A stretch of DNA of 64,000 nt, taken from assembly GCA_947450365.1 (NCBI GenBank), contig CANFVE010000001.1:135907-199906 (forward strand), given 5' to 3'. The DNA is from Cytophagaceae bacterium. Lineage in GTDB: Bacteria; Bacteroidota; Bacteroidia; Cytophagales; Spirosomataceae. Shown here piece after piece: positions 24,846 to 33,897 of the stretch. Each line of letters opens with the position of its first letter. The stretch's first letter is position 1. The position numbers and the translations under genes are program-made. The notes beneath the pieces were generated by a model. It was not told where the DNA came from, made no database searches, and saw only the letters and a program-made list of their open reading frames with translations.

Positions 24846-26648
24846 TTATTGAATAGGTGTCAGACTCACGGTGATTTTTTCTTGGCTATTGGGCCTCATG
24901 GCGAGTTTAAAGCCGACAAATCGTGTCCCTAGATTTTTAACATCGTAGTCGTGCGTGGGTTCGGTGGACCAGGTTTCCCAGGTTCCTTCAGCGCCTTCGA
25001 GAGCTAATTTCACCTTTTTGCCTTTGATTTCGAGCGTGGCGGTTCCTTTGGGTCCCGGGATGAAATTCGCGGAGGTAAGCATCGTCCATTGGACTAGGGT
25101 GTATTGATCCCGACTGTTGATTTGATCTTTGATTTCGAGTTTTTGTTGGTTTACCAAAGCGACATTTCGCTGGGTAGCGGCCACTTGGTCCGCATAAAGT
25201 GAACTTAAATCCATCGCAATTTCCATGCGTGAGGGGTCTTGGCTGATCACTTGGATGTCGGCTTTTCCGTTGACTTGTTGGTATGCCTGATTCATCGTCA
25301 ATGTATTATGCGCCAGGTTATTGTAGCGAAAGACGTCCCATCGCTCGGAATTTTGTTGGCTTCCCCATAATTTCACCCCTTTGGATTCGAGCGATTCATA
25401 ATCTTGCATGCCAAAATCCATGGCCCAGCGTTCGCCAAGCGCATCAAATACAAAACTGCCCACATCCATGTGACCATGGTTCACGGAGGGCGAACCGGCC
25501 TTTACACCCACATAGAGCGCATTTGGATCCGTCCAAGAGCTTTGCATCATGGCTACGGGATTTTTACCAGCGCCTATGTACATGAGGTCCTTGGGAGCTT
25601 CATGCGAGGCTAGGGAAATCCCTGAACCCCACACCATCGCCATAGGCAACAGGCGGTCATTGTCTGATTTTTTCCAGTCCTGAATCGTATTGATTTCGGT
25701 GTAGAGGAGCTCGGGTTTTTGGGTTTGTTTCGCAAACCAAACCATCGCGGGATGAAAGGCTACTCCGCCGCCGGCGTCCGAATAATTGAAATTCTTTTTC
25801 GCTGGCCCAACCATGTGCAGGAGGTAATTCGCGGTCGCAAAAAACCCGGGCGTTTTATTGAGACCAAAATCGGAGCCAAAGGCTTTTTCAATCGCGTCGT
25901 TGAACAATACCTGGAAAGACGTTCCATAACCCCAATAGCCATATCCTTCGGGATAGGCGCCGTCGGGTGCGAAATCGGCCATGGGTAATTCAATCGATTT
26001 CAGGGCGCGCTGGATGATTTTTTGGGCTAATTCCGGTTCATCCTCTGCAATGGCCAGGGCGCCAAAGCTCATGCCCGCATTACATACTTGGTTCCAGTTA
26101 TGGCTGGCTTTTAACCAGGAATTGTATTTAGGATCCTCGGAGGGCTTGATGCCTTTGTGTAAAATCGCCTCGCGAATGGTTTTTCTTGCTTCGGGAGATA
26201 ATTCCGAGAATAACCAGTCATATCCAATGGCCATCGCCATGGTCATTTCGGCGACATCGAGGAAGTGGCTTGGGTTCCAGTCGGAGAATTTCGCCACATT
26301 CACGAGTTCTTTTTCGGCACGTTGGGCGTATTTTTTGTCGCCTGTTAGGCGAAAGGCGTAGGCGAGGGTGAATTGTCGGCGCAGCATCTCCCGGGATTTG
26401 TCGAGGAGCCGACGGCCGATTTGAATGCGTTCTAACAAGGGTTTATCCAAATACTGATCTGCATCTGTGATGACCATGTTGTGTACCTTTTGCCAAAGGG
26501 CATCTTTTTTAATGGTTTCTTTGATGCCTTTTTCTTCGTTTTTAAGGAATAAAATGCGGGGATGCTGTTGGGCTGCCTTCACCAATGTCAGGTTCTGAGC
26601 CTGGGTACATGCAAACGGAAACAGGAGAAGGATGATAAGCTTTTTCAT
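24846..26648 (-). CDS. Heparinase II/III-family polysaccharide lyase
   Basis: Secreted uronate lyase candidate of 600 residues. After the signal peptide (about 1-18) comes an (alpha/alpha) toroid (about 30-340) with 'ASHNWNQVCNAG' (181-192) and 'DGAYPEGYGYWGYG' (229-242), then a beta-sandwich with 'NHGHMDVGSFVFDALGERW' (390-408). This is the arrangement of heparinase II/III-type lyases (PF07940), in which Asn, Tyr and His of these segments carry out beta-elimination. A longer reading frame reaches 26924 but the ATG at 26648 gives a signal peptide and an ATGA overlap with the PL gene's stop. The polysaccharide lyase family number is not assigned. It probably cleaves a uronate-containing backbone. 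Confidence 0.85.
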   Translation of the reverse strand: MKKLIILLLFPFACTQAQNLTLVKAAQQHPRILFLKNEEKGIKETIKKDALWQKVHNMVITDADQYLDKPLLERIQIGRRLLDKSREMLRRQFTLAYAFRLTGDKKYAQRAEKELVNVAKFSDWNPSHFLDVAEMTMAMAIGYDWLFSELSPEARKTIREAILHKGIKPSEDPKYNSWLKASHNWNQVCNAGMSFGALAIAEDEPELAQKIIQRALKSIELPMADFAPDGAYPEGYGYWGYGTSFQVLFNDAIEKAFGSDFGLNKTPGFFATANYLLHMVGPAKKNFNYSDAGGGVAFHPAMVWFAKQTQKPELLYTEINTIQDWKKSDNDRLLPMAMVWGSGISLASHEAPKDLMYIGAGKNPVAMMQSSWTDPNALYVGVKAGSPSVNHGHMDVGSFVFDALGERWAMDFGMQDYESLESKGVKLWGSQQNSERWDVFRYNNLAHNTLTMNQAYQQVNGKADIQVISQDPSRMEIAMDLSSLYADQVAATQRNVALVNQQKLEIKDQINSRDQYTLVQWTMLTSANFIPGPKGTATLEIKGKKVKLALEGAEGTWETWSTEPTHDYDVKNLGTRFVGFKLAMRPNSQEKITVSLTPIQ

Positions 26649-27781
26649 AGGTTGGAATAGGAATGCCATAAGATTGGATTTCGAATGGGTACGTTTCGGA
26701 TGACTTCTTGGTTGGTCGGGAAATGATCTAATTTTTTCCAAATATTCATTGCGGCCAGATCTCCGTGAATGCCAGCGAAAAAGAGGCATGGCTGGGCGAT
26801 GGGCCATTGGTCGAAATACATCACATCCGCAGGGTAGGTCCATTTCGATTTGTCTTGAATGTAGGGGCTTAAGAATTGAATGCCTTTTTGGATGCCTCGG
26901 CCATCCGGCATTTTCCAATCCCAAACCTGCAGTACATGCGCCAGGGTGGCCATGATGTCGAGATTAAAAAGTGAATATCCGTAGGGTTTGGTACGCTTTA
27001 GTTCCCAAGGGAAGGAACCGTCGGCCGCCATTTGGTTCGGGATGAATACCTGCATGTAGCGTTTCCGACAAAAATCCACCATGCCGGCATTGCCCGTGAA
27101 GGAGGCGAAAACTGCGACTTGGAGGGCCCAACAAGTTCCATGGTTGTTTAGCGCATCCCGTTCTGCGAGGCCATAGGGATGGGTCGTCAACCAGTTGGTA
27201 TATTCCTTAAACCAGGCTAGGCAGCCGGCATAATCGTCGGGAGAAATCTGGGATTTTAATGCCTCGAGGGCTTTAACCACTTCTAAGAAATGAATCGTAT
27301 CAATGATGCCGATGCCCCGGCCCGTCGCTTTCCCTTGAATGGCTTGTGCATATAAAAGGGAAGGATTCATGCGTGTTTCTGGGTCGATGAACCAGGCGCG
27401 AAAATGGGGGATGGCAGCCAGGGCATAGCGCTTTTGTCCGCTTAATTTATAGGCGGAGGCGAGGGAGCCTACGATGTCGCTGAAACGAATCATGGCGAGG
27501 CGATGGGCGACAAAATTCTCGGGGTTCGTTTCGCCATCGCGCTGGATGTAGGGCCCATTGGGGTTTGCCGGATCTGGCCACCAATAATCACCCTCTGAAT
27601 AAAAATCATGGCCCCCCCCGGCGGAACGAGGACAGCTTGTCGCGGTTACGGTAATCGGTTTAAGTCCAATTTGTTTATTGGCTTTCTCGATGGTTTTGGC
27701 GATCAGTTCTTTGGGATAAATGGCTGCATGCGTTTTTGGAAATACAAAAAAGCAGAGAAAAATTAAAAGGATTTTTTTCAT
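26645..27781 (-). CDS. Alginate-lyase-family (PF05426-like) polysaccharide lyase
   Basis: Secreted lyase candidate of 378 residues. Signal peptide about 1-19; 'YWWPDPANPNGPYIQRDGE' (66-84) and NNH at 212-214 with Tyr267/Tyr269 in 'RTKPYGYSL' place it in the same fold as the N-terminal part of the protein at 19070, and the NNH sits at the same residue number in both. PL families with this fold cut alginate or glucuronan; the substrate here is not fixed. An in-frame start at 27805 lies upstream, but the ATG at 27781 gives the signal peptide and an ATGA overlap with the sulfatase stop. It overlaps the heparinase start by 4 bp. Confidence 0.82.
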   Translation of the reverse strand: MKKILLIFLCFFVFPKTHAAIYPKELIAKTIEKANKQIGLKPITVTATSCPRSAGGGHDFYSEGDYWWPDPANPNGPYIQRDGETNPENFVAHRLAMIRFSDIVGSLASAYKLSGQKRYALAAIPHFRAWFIDPETRMNPSLLYAQAIQGKATGRGIGIIDTIHFLEVVKALEALKSQISPDDYAGCLAWFKEYTNWLTTHPYGLAERDALNNHGTCWALQVAVFASFTGNAGMVDFCRKRYMQVFIPNQMAADGSFPWELKRTKPYGYSLFNLDIMATLAHVLQVWDWKMPDGRGIQKGIQFLSPYIQDKSKWTYPADVMYFDQWPIAQPCLFFAGIHGDLAAMNIWKKLDHFPTNQEVIRNVPIRNPILWHSYSNL

Positions 27782-29316
27782 TTGACACCGATGTTTTGGG
27801 CCCATTGGGTATATTTAGCGAGTAAATCATTGCGTTTTTTAGGCATGCTTTTGGCCAAATCATGCGCCTCAATGCGGTCGTTTTTTAGGTTATACAATTC
27901 CCACTTTTTGACCTCATCGTCCCAGACTAATTTCCAATCTCCTTCTCGAATGGCTCGGTTGCCTTGATGTTCCCAGGCGATGAAGGGATGTGGGGCTCGA
28001 ATTTTTTGTTTTAAAATGGGCAAGAGGCTTTTGCCTTGTATGGCTTTGCTTGGCCTAATATGACTCATATCTAGAATCGTGGGAAACAGGTCCATGATGT
28101 GTCCTACTTGATTCGTTTGAAATCCTTTTTTGATGAGTTTTGGATAATGAACGATCAAAGGCGTAGAAATTCCGCCCTCATGCATCCAATGTTTGTACAT
28201 TCGAAACGGCGTATTTCCGGCGGAAGCCCATTCTTTTCCGTAGGTGGTATAACTGCCTTTGGTACCCACGGGGCTTGTGAGGGATTTTTGATAGCCTTCC
28301 TCGCCGAGGTCGCGAACGGAGCGGTCGTCAAGGATCTCATGGCAGGCGCCATTGTCCGATAAAAACATAAATACGGTGTTATCCCATTCGCCTTTGGCTT
28401 TTACTTCTTGCATAATCCGACCGATGCCCTCATCCATAATTTGCATCATGGCCGCATAGGTAGCCATTTTATCGATGTATTCCGTTGGATTTTTAATCGT
28501 ATCAAAACGCGCGATGGCCGGATCGATGGGAGGTAATTGGGAGATATGTAATAGTCCGGATTTTTGTTGACGCACAAAACGTTCTTCCCTTAATTTTTCC
28601 CAGCCTTTCTGATAGGTTTGGCGGTATTGGTCGATGACCTTTTGGGGCGCATGCAGCGGCCAATGGGGTGCGGTATATGCGACGTATAGGAAAAAGGGTT
28701 TTTCTTTTTTGGCGGTTTTTAGGTAATGAATGGCTTTGATAGAAATCGCATCGGTCATGTAGAAATTCGAATCGGGCGTGAATTTTTGGTTATCCTCGAC
28801 GAGTTGACGTCTGGCCAATAATTCATAATAACTATTAGCGCCCGAAATGAGGCCAAAATAATGATCGAAACCCCGTTGGTTCGGCCAATCTTCTACTTGT
28901 TCTCCCACGTGCCATTTGCCTGACATAAAGGTTTGGTAGCCATTTTTGCGTAATTCCTCTGCGATGGTGGGCGTTTCTAAATTAAGGAAACCTTGGTAGG
29001 GTTGGTACGCCTTGGAATGATCGTATTTTCCCGTGTTTACCATAAGTCCCATACCCGCCTGATGCGGATACATGCCCGTGAGGAGCGAGGCCCTGCTGGG
29101 GCAGCAACGACCAGCATTGTAAAATTGCGTGAAAATCGCCCCTTTTTTGCCGAGCCTATCAATGTTAGGCGTTTTAATTTCCGATCCAAATATCCCAATA
29201 TCGCTATAACCCATGTCATCCACTAAAATCACGATGACATTGGGAGCTGTTTTTTGAGCAAAAACGCTTGCTACGTTCAAGCAAAGTAGGCTGAAAAAAA
29301 TATAGCTGATTTTCAT
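27778..29316 (-). CDS. Formylglycine-dependent sulfatase (S1 family)
   Basis: Secreted sulfatase of 512 residues. A signal peptide covers about 1-20. 'ILVDDMGYSD' provides metal ligands and CCPSR at 71-75 is the site where Cys71 would be converted to formylglycine; 'FMSGKWHVGE' and 'FMFLSDNGAC' are the later metal/sulfate-site motifs. It would remove sulfate esters from the glycan processed by locus A. The gene overlaps both neighbours by ATGA (upstream GH105-like, downstream PL). The maturation enzyme is not in the window. Confidence 0.93.
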   Translation of the reverse strand: MKISYIFFSLLCLNVASVFAQKTAPNVIVILVDDMGYSDIGIFGSEIKTPNIDRLGKKGAIFTQFYNAGRCCPSRASLLTGMYPHQAGMGLMVNTGKYDHSKAYQPYQGFLNLETPTIAEELRKNGYQTFMSGKWHVGEQVEDWPNQRGFDHYFGLISGANSYYELLARRQLVEDNQKFTPDSNFYMTDAISIKAIHYLKTAKKEKPFFLYVAYTAPHWPLHAPQKVIDQYRQTYQKGWEKLREERFVRQQKSGLLHISQLPPIDPAIARFDTIKNPTEYIDKMATYAAMMQIMDEGIGRIMQEVKAKGEWDNTVFMFLSDNGACHEILDDRSVRDLGEEGYQKSLTSPVGTKGSYTTYGKEWASAGNTPFRMYKHWMHEGGISTPLIVHYPKLIKKGFQTNQVGHIMDLFPTILDMSHIRPSKAIQGKSLLPILKQKIRAPHPFIAWEHQGNRAIREGDWKLVWDDEVKKWELYNLKNDRIEAHDLAKSMPKKRNDLLAKYTQWAQNIGVK

Positions 29317-31145
29317 TTCTTGGATAGTTTAAGTTCTTCCATGATGGCCAAGGAGAAAAAGGCCGAGGTATAGGCACATGTAATTGGAAACCAAGGTCTA
29401 AATGCGGCACCAACAGCAGAGTGGATGGTTTTTCCAATAATCCCCCCATAAGCTTGTCGGTCAGCCCCTTGGTATTGATTGGCCAAACACCAGGTTAGTG
29501 ATTTTCGAGCCATGGCCAGGTATTTCGGTTCTCCGGTGGCCGCATAAAGCTGGTAGAGTAAATAACTCCACAAGGCTGTGCCTTTTTCGCTGATGCCAAC
29601 TTTCTCCACGGGCTCATCCGTAATAAAGTTCCAATGACCATCGGCTTGTTGCCAAGCCTGCATCCGATTAGCCATTTTTTTTGCTAACTCGAGATAGGGT
29701 CCTTTCGGGTTGCTTCGATGCGCGGCTAATAATCCTTCCATGGCCCATCCGAGTCCTCGGGTCATTTTAATCGTGGGTTGAACGCCTGTTTTTTGATGCC
29801 AACCACGTTCCCATAATCCATCCGGCCGACTCAGTTTTTTCAAATGCTCTTGCATGTATTGATCCGTCATTTTGAAATACTTGGGGTCTTTCGTGATGGC
29901 ATATAAATTAGCCATTCCTTCTGCGCCAAATCCGGATTCGTCGATGGTATGTTCTGAAAACTTTTGTTCATCTACATAATAATCTTGTGGGATAAGGCCA
30001 TATGTGGACATTAACTTATCCGTTGTCTCCGCGAGTAATTTCGCGGCATCTAAATATGTTTGATTTCCCGTTTCGGCGTATAGGGGAATCCAAGCCCAAC
30101 CGGAAAAGAAATTTGCATCGGAGGTACTGTAACATTGTTGGTACCCAAAATCTGGCAAAATAATATCTCTTCTCCAGCGGGAGAGCGGTACACCATACAT
30201 GGGATGCGTGACGTCCATGATTCGGGCATTGATTGCCGACTGCCCTATTTTTTCAGCTGCAGCTAAAAGCCCGGAAGCGGAGGTTGAAATAGCTAAGTCC
30301 GCTATTTTGCGGGCGTTTAGAAGAACTTTGACGGCGGGACCTGAACCCCAAATCCAATGGTTGGAGCGATAACTTTGTGCATCCAAATCATAAAATAGAT
30401 TCAGACTCCCATAGGTCAGGCTACTCGGATTATTGTTTTGAGAGCGAAGGATATAGTCCACGGATTTTGAGAGGGCTACTTTCAGATTTTTCTGAGTGAG
30501 TTGGCTGCCTGTGAGTTCCGACTTTCTTGTGGTTTTTGAGGACCAATTGATGGTATGTTTGATCGTTTTGGATACTCCATTTTCTGTAAAATGTAGGGTT
30601 ATCGTACCTTTCCAATCGTCACTTAAAGGGGTAAAATGATAGCTGATGGCCCCATTTAATGGCTGCACGATTTGTTGAACATAAAAATCTTTAATCTGAC
30701 GCGCTCGGGGTTCGATGTAAAGCGAGTTTTCCCAATCCTCCAAACGGTCTGCTTCCAGGGTGATTTTATTTGTATGGTGTTCGGCTTTTTTGAAAAAATG
30801 CTGATTCCATGCGGAAACGGTGGCCATGGAGTCCAGAATAATATGTCCTTTCATGCCGGGTGTTCGAACAAAATCGACCACGGGGTACCAGATTTCCTTG
30901 TTGGGTATGGGATTAGGTAATACGGTTTGAGGTTCGGGGTGGTCGCTTGAAATATCCGTGATCTTGGTGATTCGAGTATTTCGATCACTTCGGATTTGAA
31001 TTTTTACGTCTTGAACATGCGCAGCTAGGTTGGCATGAAGGGTGATTCCAGTTCCTTCCTGGTTCCAAGACACCTCGTTTTTATTTGCTTGTGCAAATAC
31101 TATTTCGGAGGAAAGTAGGAATAAACTGATGATGATAGATCTCAT
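29313..31145 (-). CDS. GH105/GH88-like unsaturated uronyl hydrolase with N-terminal beta domain
   Basis: Secreted 610-residue protein. Signal peptide about 1-18, a beta-rich region about 25-205, then a helical (alpha/alpha)6 part about 220-605. In the latter, 'TIDESGFGAEGMANLY' (400-415), 'TRGLGWAMEGLLAAH' (462-476) and 'SEKGTALWSYLL' (519-530) resemble the GH105/GH88 active-site blocks. Such enzymes hydrate the C4-C5 double bond left by lyases. The match is weaker than for the next-door GH88 and the catalytic Asp cannot be fixed; another (alpha/alpha)6 family is possible. It overlaps the GH88 stop and the sulfatase start by ATGA. Confidence 0.6.
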   Translation of the reverse strand: MRSIIISLFLLSSEIVFAQANKNEVSWNQEGTGITLHANLAAHVQDVKIQIRSDRNTRITKITDISSDHPEPQTVLPNPIPNKEIWYPVVDFVRTPGMKGHIILDSMATVSAWNQHFFKKAEHHTNKITLEADRLEDWENSLYIEPRARQIKDFYVQQIVQPLNGAISYHFTPLSDDWKGTITLHFTENGVSKTIKHTINWSSKTTRKSELTGSQLTQKNLKVALSKSVDYILRSQNNNPSSLTYGSLNLFYDLDAQSYRSNHWIWGSGPAVKVLLNARKIADLAISTSASGLLAAAEKIGQSAINARIMDVTHPMYGVPLSRWRRDIILPDFGYQQCYSTSDANFFSGWAWIPLYAETGNQTYLDAAKLLAETTDKLMSTYGLIPQDYYVDEQKFSEHTIDESGFGAEGMANLYAITKDPKYFKMTDQYMQEHLKKLSRPDGLWERGWHQKTGVQPTIKMTRGLGWAMEGLLAAHRSNPKGPYLELAKKMANRMQAWQQADGHWNFITDEPVEKVGISEKGTALWSYLLYQLYAATGEPKYLAMARKSLTWCLANQYQGADRQAYGGIIGKTIHSAVGAAFRPWFPITCAYTSAFFSLAIMEELKLSKK

Positions 31146-32308
31146 TTTTTATTTTTTTGACGGACAAGTGCTTCGAGGAAATAGTAATCGGAATAGACGA
31201 TAGGTGCGTCAATTTCGAAGCCATTCGGTAATCCGCCTGTACTATGAAGTAATAACATGCCATGAGCAGATGCCACCGGAGCCAAATAGGCGGGAGAACT
31301 TAAGCTGCTAATGATTTGATCGGCATAATTTTGGTAATAGGTTTTTTTATAGGGTTGCAAGGTAGCCAGGTCATAAAAAGCCGAAGCCATTAATGCTGCT
31401 GCAGAGGCATCACGTGGGGCATGGGGAATTTTAGGGTCGTCATAATCCCAAAATGGAACTAAATCGAGGGGCATGCGTGGATGCTTCAATAAAAATTGGG
31501 CGATGTTTTCGGCCAAATGTAAATATTCTTTTTTACCCGTTTCCCGGTAGCACATGGTATATCCATAGAGCGCCCAGGCTTGTCCACGGGCCCAAGACGA
31601 TTCATGTGCGGCGCCTTGGTGGGTATTTTTTTTCATGACTTGGCCCGTATTCGGGTCATAATCGATGACATGGTAGGAGCTAAAATCGGGCCGAAAATGG
31701 TTTTTCATCGTCGTATTCGCGTGGGAAACTGCGACCTTATAGAAAGCGGAATCTTTGGTCTCTTTAAAGGCCCAGAAAAGAAGTTCGAGGTTCATCATGT
31801 TGTCGATGATGGTCGGATTTACCCACTTATCCCGACTATGGTCCCAAGAGCGAATTACCCCCGTGTTTGGATTAAATCGCTTGATGTTGGTCCTCGCGGC
31901 TTGGATTAAAATTTCTTTATAAGCGGGATTTTGGCTAAGTCGTAATCCATTTCCAAAACTCGTATACATTTTAAAACCCATGTCGTGTGTGCCCGCATTC
32001 ATCTTTTCTTTTTCAAGGGGCAGGGTGAAATTTTCGGCTTGAGCGGCCCATTTTTTATTGCCTGTTAATTCATAGAGGTACCATAATTCTCCACCAAAAA
32101 ATCCGGAACACCAGTCTTTGGAACCCACTAAAATCAAGGAGTCATTCCGTACCGTACGAGGAAAGATTTTCTCTCCTTTCGGGATGGCGTAAATGGAGGC
32201 TTCGCGGAGGGCGTAGTCCATTTGAGATTCTAATTTCGAATAAAGGGGGTTTTGGGCATTTGCTTGGAAGATACAACATCCCAACAAAAGAGAAGTCAAT
32301 AATTTCAT
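31142..32308 (-). CDS. GH88 unsaturated glucuronyl hydrolase
   Basis: Secreted enzyme of 388 residues (signal peptide about 1-18). 'AGTHDMGFKM' contains Asp109 and 'NPTIIDNMMNLELL' contains Asp169; the 60-residue spacing matches the two catalytic Asp residues of characterised GH88 enzymes. 'SSWARGQAWALYGYTM' is also typical. It would release unsaturated uronic acid from oligosaccharides made by the lyases, indicating a uronic-acid-containing polymer. It is the first enzyme after susD in locus A, with a hairpin terminator in the 93-bp gap. Confidence 0.92.
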   Translation of the reverse strand: MKLLTSLLLGCCIFQANAQNPLYSKLESQMDYALREASIYAIPKGEKIFPRTVRNDSLILVGSKDWCSGFFGGELWYLYELTGNKKWAAQAENFTLPLEKEKMNAGTHDMGFKMYTSFGNGLRLSQNPAYKEILIQAARTNIKRFNPNTGVIRSWDHSRDKWVNPTIIDNMMNLELLFWAFKETKDSAFYKVAVSHANTTMKNHFRPDFSSYHVIDYDPNTGQVMKKNTHQGAAHESSWARGQAWALYGYTMCYRETGKKEYLHLAENIAQFLLKHPRMPLDLVPFWDYDDPKIPHAPRDASAAALMASAFYDLATLQPYKKTYYQNYADQIISSLSSPAYLAPVASAHGMLLLHSTGGLPNGFEIDAPIVYSDYYFLEALVRQKNKK

Positions 32309-32350
32309 ATGAATAGGTTTAAAGCGAAGTAAATATAATCAATTAAAAAA

Positions 32351-32380
32351 AATAACTCCCCATTTGATTGGGGAGTTATT
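32351..32380 (-). terminator. Hairpin between susD and the GH88 gene
   Basis: AATAACTCCCCA and TGGGGAGTTATT form a perfect 12-bp inverted repeat with a 6-nt loop. Going down the minus strand the hairpin is followed by a T-rich stretch. It lies between susD and the enzymes, so it could reduce read-through into the enzyme genes. Confidence 0.85.
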
Positions 32381-32401
32381 TGGCAAAAATCAAAAGCTAA
32401 T

Positions 32402-33868
32402 TTATTTAGCGATGGACGGATTGTTAATCAATTCGACATCAGGTAAATATAACGTAAAGCGTGTTGGTGCTGGACGTCCCGCAGCGGTAGCCACAGCCGC
32501 CGCACGGCCCGTACGAACCATATCCCACCATCGTTTTAATTCATACATGAATTCATATCCACGTTCCGTAAATAGTAAGTCATCAAAGGCTTGTTTTGAT
32601 AAACCCGCTGGGAAATCAGCCACGGCACTTGCCTTGGTTAGGTCTACGCCATAACCCCGACGACGAACTTGATTCACCGCATTATATGCATCCGCAGTAG
32701 GGCCATTTAATTGGTTTTCACATTCAGCAAAAATCAAAAGCGCCTCTGCATAGCGGTATAAGTAGAAATCATTTCCTGCTGCGGTTTCCTCTGGAGCTGC
32801 ACCATCGCGGTATTTACCAAACATGTAAATAGATCCCGGAATCATATTCGCACGAATTTTGGCTCCATTGATTGTAATGGTATCCATTAAATTCCAAGTT
32901 CTACGCAAATCTTTTTTGTCCCATCCTTTGATTAATGGGCAATCACGCACCATTAAAGCAGAAATACCCCGAGCGGCTAAACCTGCTTGTAACGCACGTC
33001 CTTCGAAGGCGTAGGTCGGTAAGAAAGATCCTAACGCTTTTTGTTGAGAAAATTTAATTGCGAAGATTTCTTCAGAGTTCGTCGGGTTACTTGGTGAATA
33101 TAAGGTCTCCAACGATTTCACTAAATCATATCCGTATTTGGCTTTGTTGTCAATCACATCCTTCGCCTTAGCTCGTGCATTGGTATAATCTTTTTGCCAT
33201 AAATAGACATCTGCCATAGTCATTTTCGCGGCACCGATGGTTGCCCGACCCGTATTTGCTTCCGCTACCTTAGCCGGTAAATTCGCTTCTGCATAGGTTA
33301 GATCTTTCATGATTTGATCAATGATCGTTTTTGAATCCGAAAGGACAATCGCGGTGTTGTTTGAGTTTTCGATCGGCGTTAAACGCAAAGGTACTGGACC
33401 AAACATACGAACCAACCACCAATAACAAGTAGCCCGGATAAAATAAGCCTCTGCTTTGAAGGGTGCTTTGATGTTATCCGCTAGGGTTTTATCATCTTCG
33501 ATCGTTTTAATGATCAAATTCGCTTTTCCAATCGCTTCGTAGAAAGTAGTCCAGCGGGCAGCGTTATCATTTCGTTGGGGTTCAAAATTATAATTCATAT
33601 AATTCGTTCCTCCACCTACAGGCAATTGACAGAACTCGCTTAGTCCTTCAATGTCACGTGTAAGTGTGGATTCCCAGAGTCGACCTCTTGACCGAGAAAA
33701 TGGTTCATAGGCACCGATGACAAACGCATCCAAAAGCGCCTTGTTTAAGGTGGAAATTTGGTAACGAGAAGGAGGGATTTCCTCTAGGTATTTGTCGCAA
33801 CTCGACATCAATCCTACGACCAATAACAGTAGGAGTGGTAGGGTATATAATTTATGTAACTTTTTCAT
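32402..33868 (-). CDS. SusD/RagB-family glycan-binding lipoprotein (locus A)
   Basis: Outer-membrane lipoprotein of 488 residues with lipobox ending LMSSC. The start 'YLEEIPPSRY', mid-region 'RATCYWWLVRMFGPVP' and C-terminal 'LLFTERGYEFMYELKRWWDMVRTG' are typical of SusD/RagB. It would bind oligosaccharides at the cell surface and sit on top of the SusC barrel encoded just upstream (29-bp gap). Downstream lie a terminator-like hairpin and the enzyme operon. Confidence 0.95.
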   Translation of the reverse strand: MKKLHKLYTLPLLLLLVVGLMSSCDKYLEEIPPSRYQISTLNKALLDAFVIGAYEPFSRSRGRLWESTLTRDIEGLSEFCQLPVGGGTNYMNYNFEPQRNDNAARWTTFYEAIGKANLIIKTIEDDKTLADNIKAPFKAEAYFIRATCYWWLVRMFGPVPLRLTPIENSNNTAIVLSDSKTIIDQIMKDLTYAEANLPAKVAEANTGRATIGAAKMTMADVYLWQKDYTNARAKAKDVIDNKAKYGYDLVKSLETLYSPSNPTNSEEIFAIKFSQQKALGSFLPTYAFEGRALQAGLAARGISALMVRDCPLIKGWDKKDLRRTWNLMDTITINGAKIRANMIPGSIYMFGKYRDGAAPEETAAGNDFYLYRYAEALLIFAECENQLNGPTADAYNAVNQVRRRGYGVDLTKASAVADFPAGLSKQAFDDLLFTERGYEFMYELKRWWDMVRTGRAAAVATAAGRPAPTRFTLYLPDVELINNPSIAK

Positions 33869-33897
33869 CTTGATTAAATTTTACGAATTGTTTGTCA

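Noticed and set aside
26649..26924. N-terminal extension of the heparinase gene
   Set aside because: The extension has no signal peptide and overlaps the PL gene; the ATG at 26648 begins a good signal peptide.
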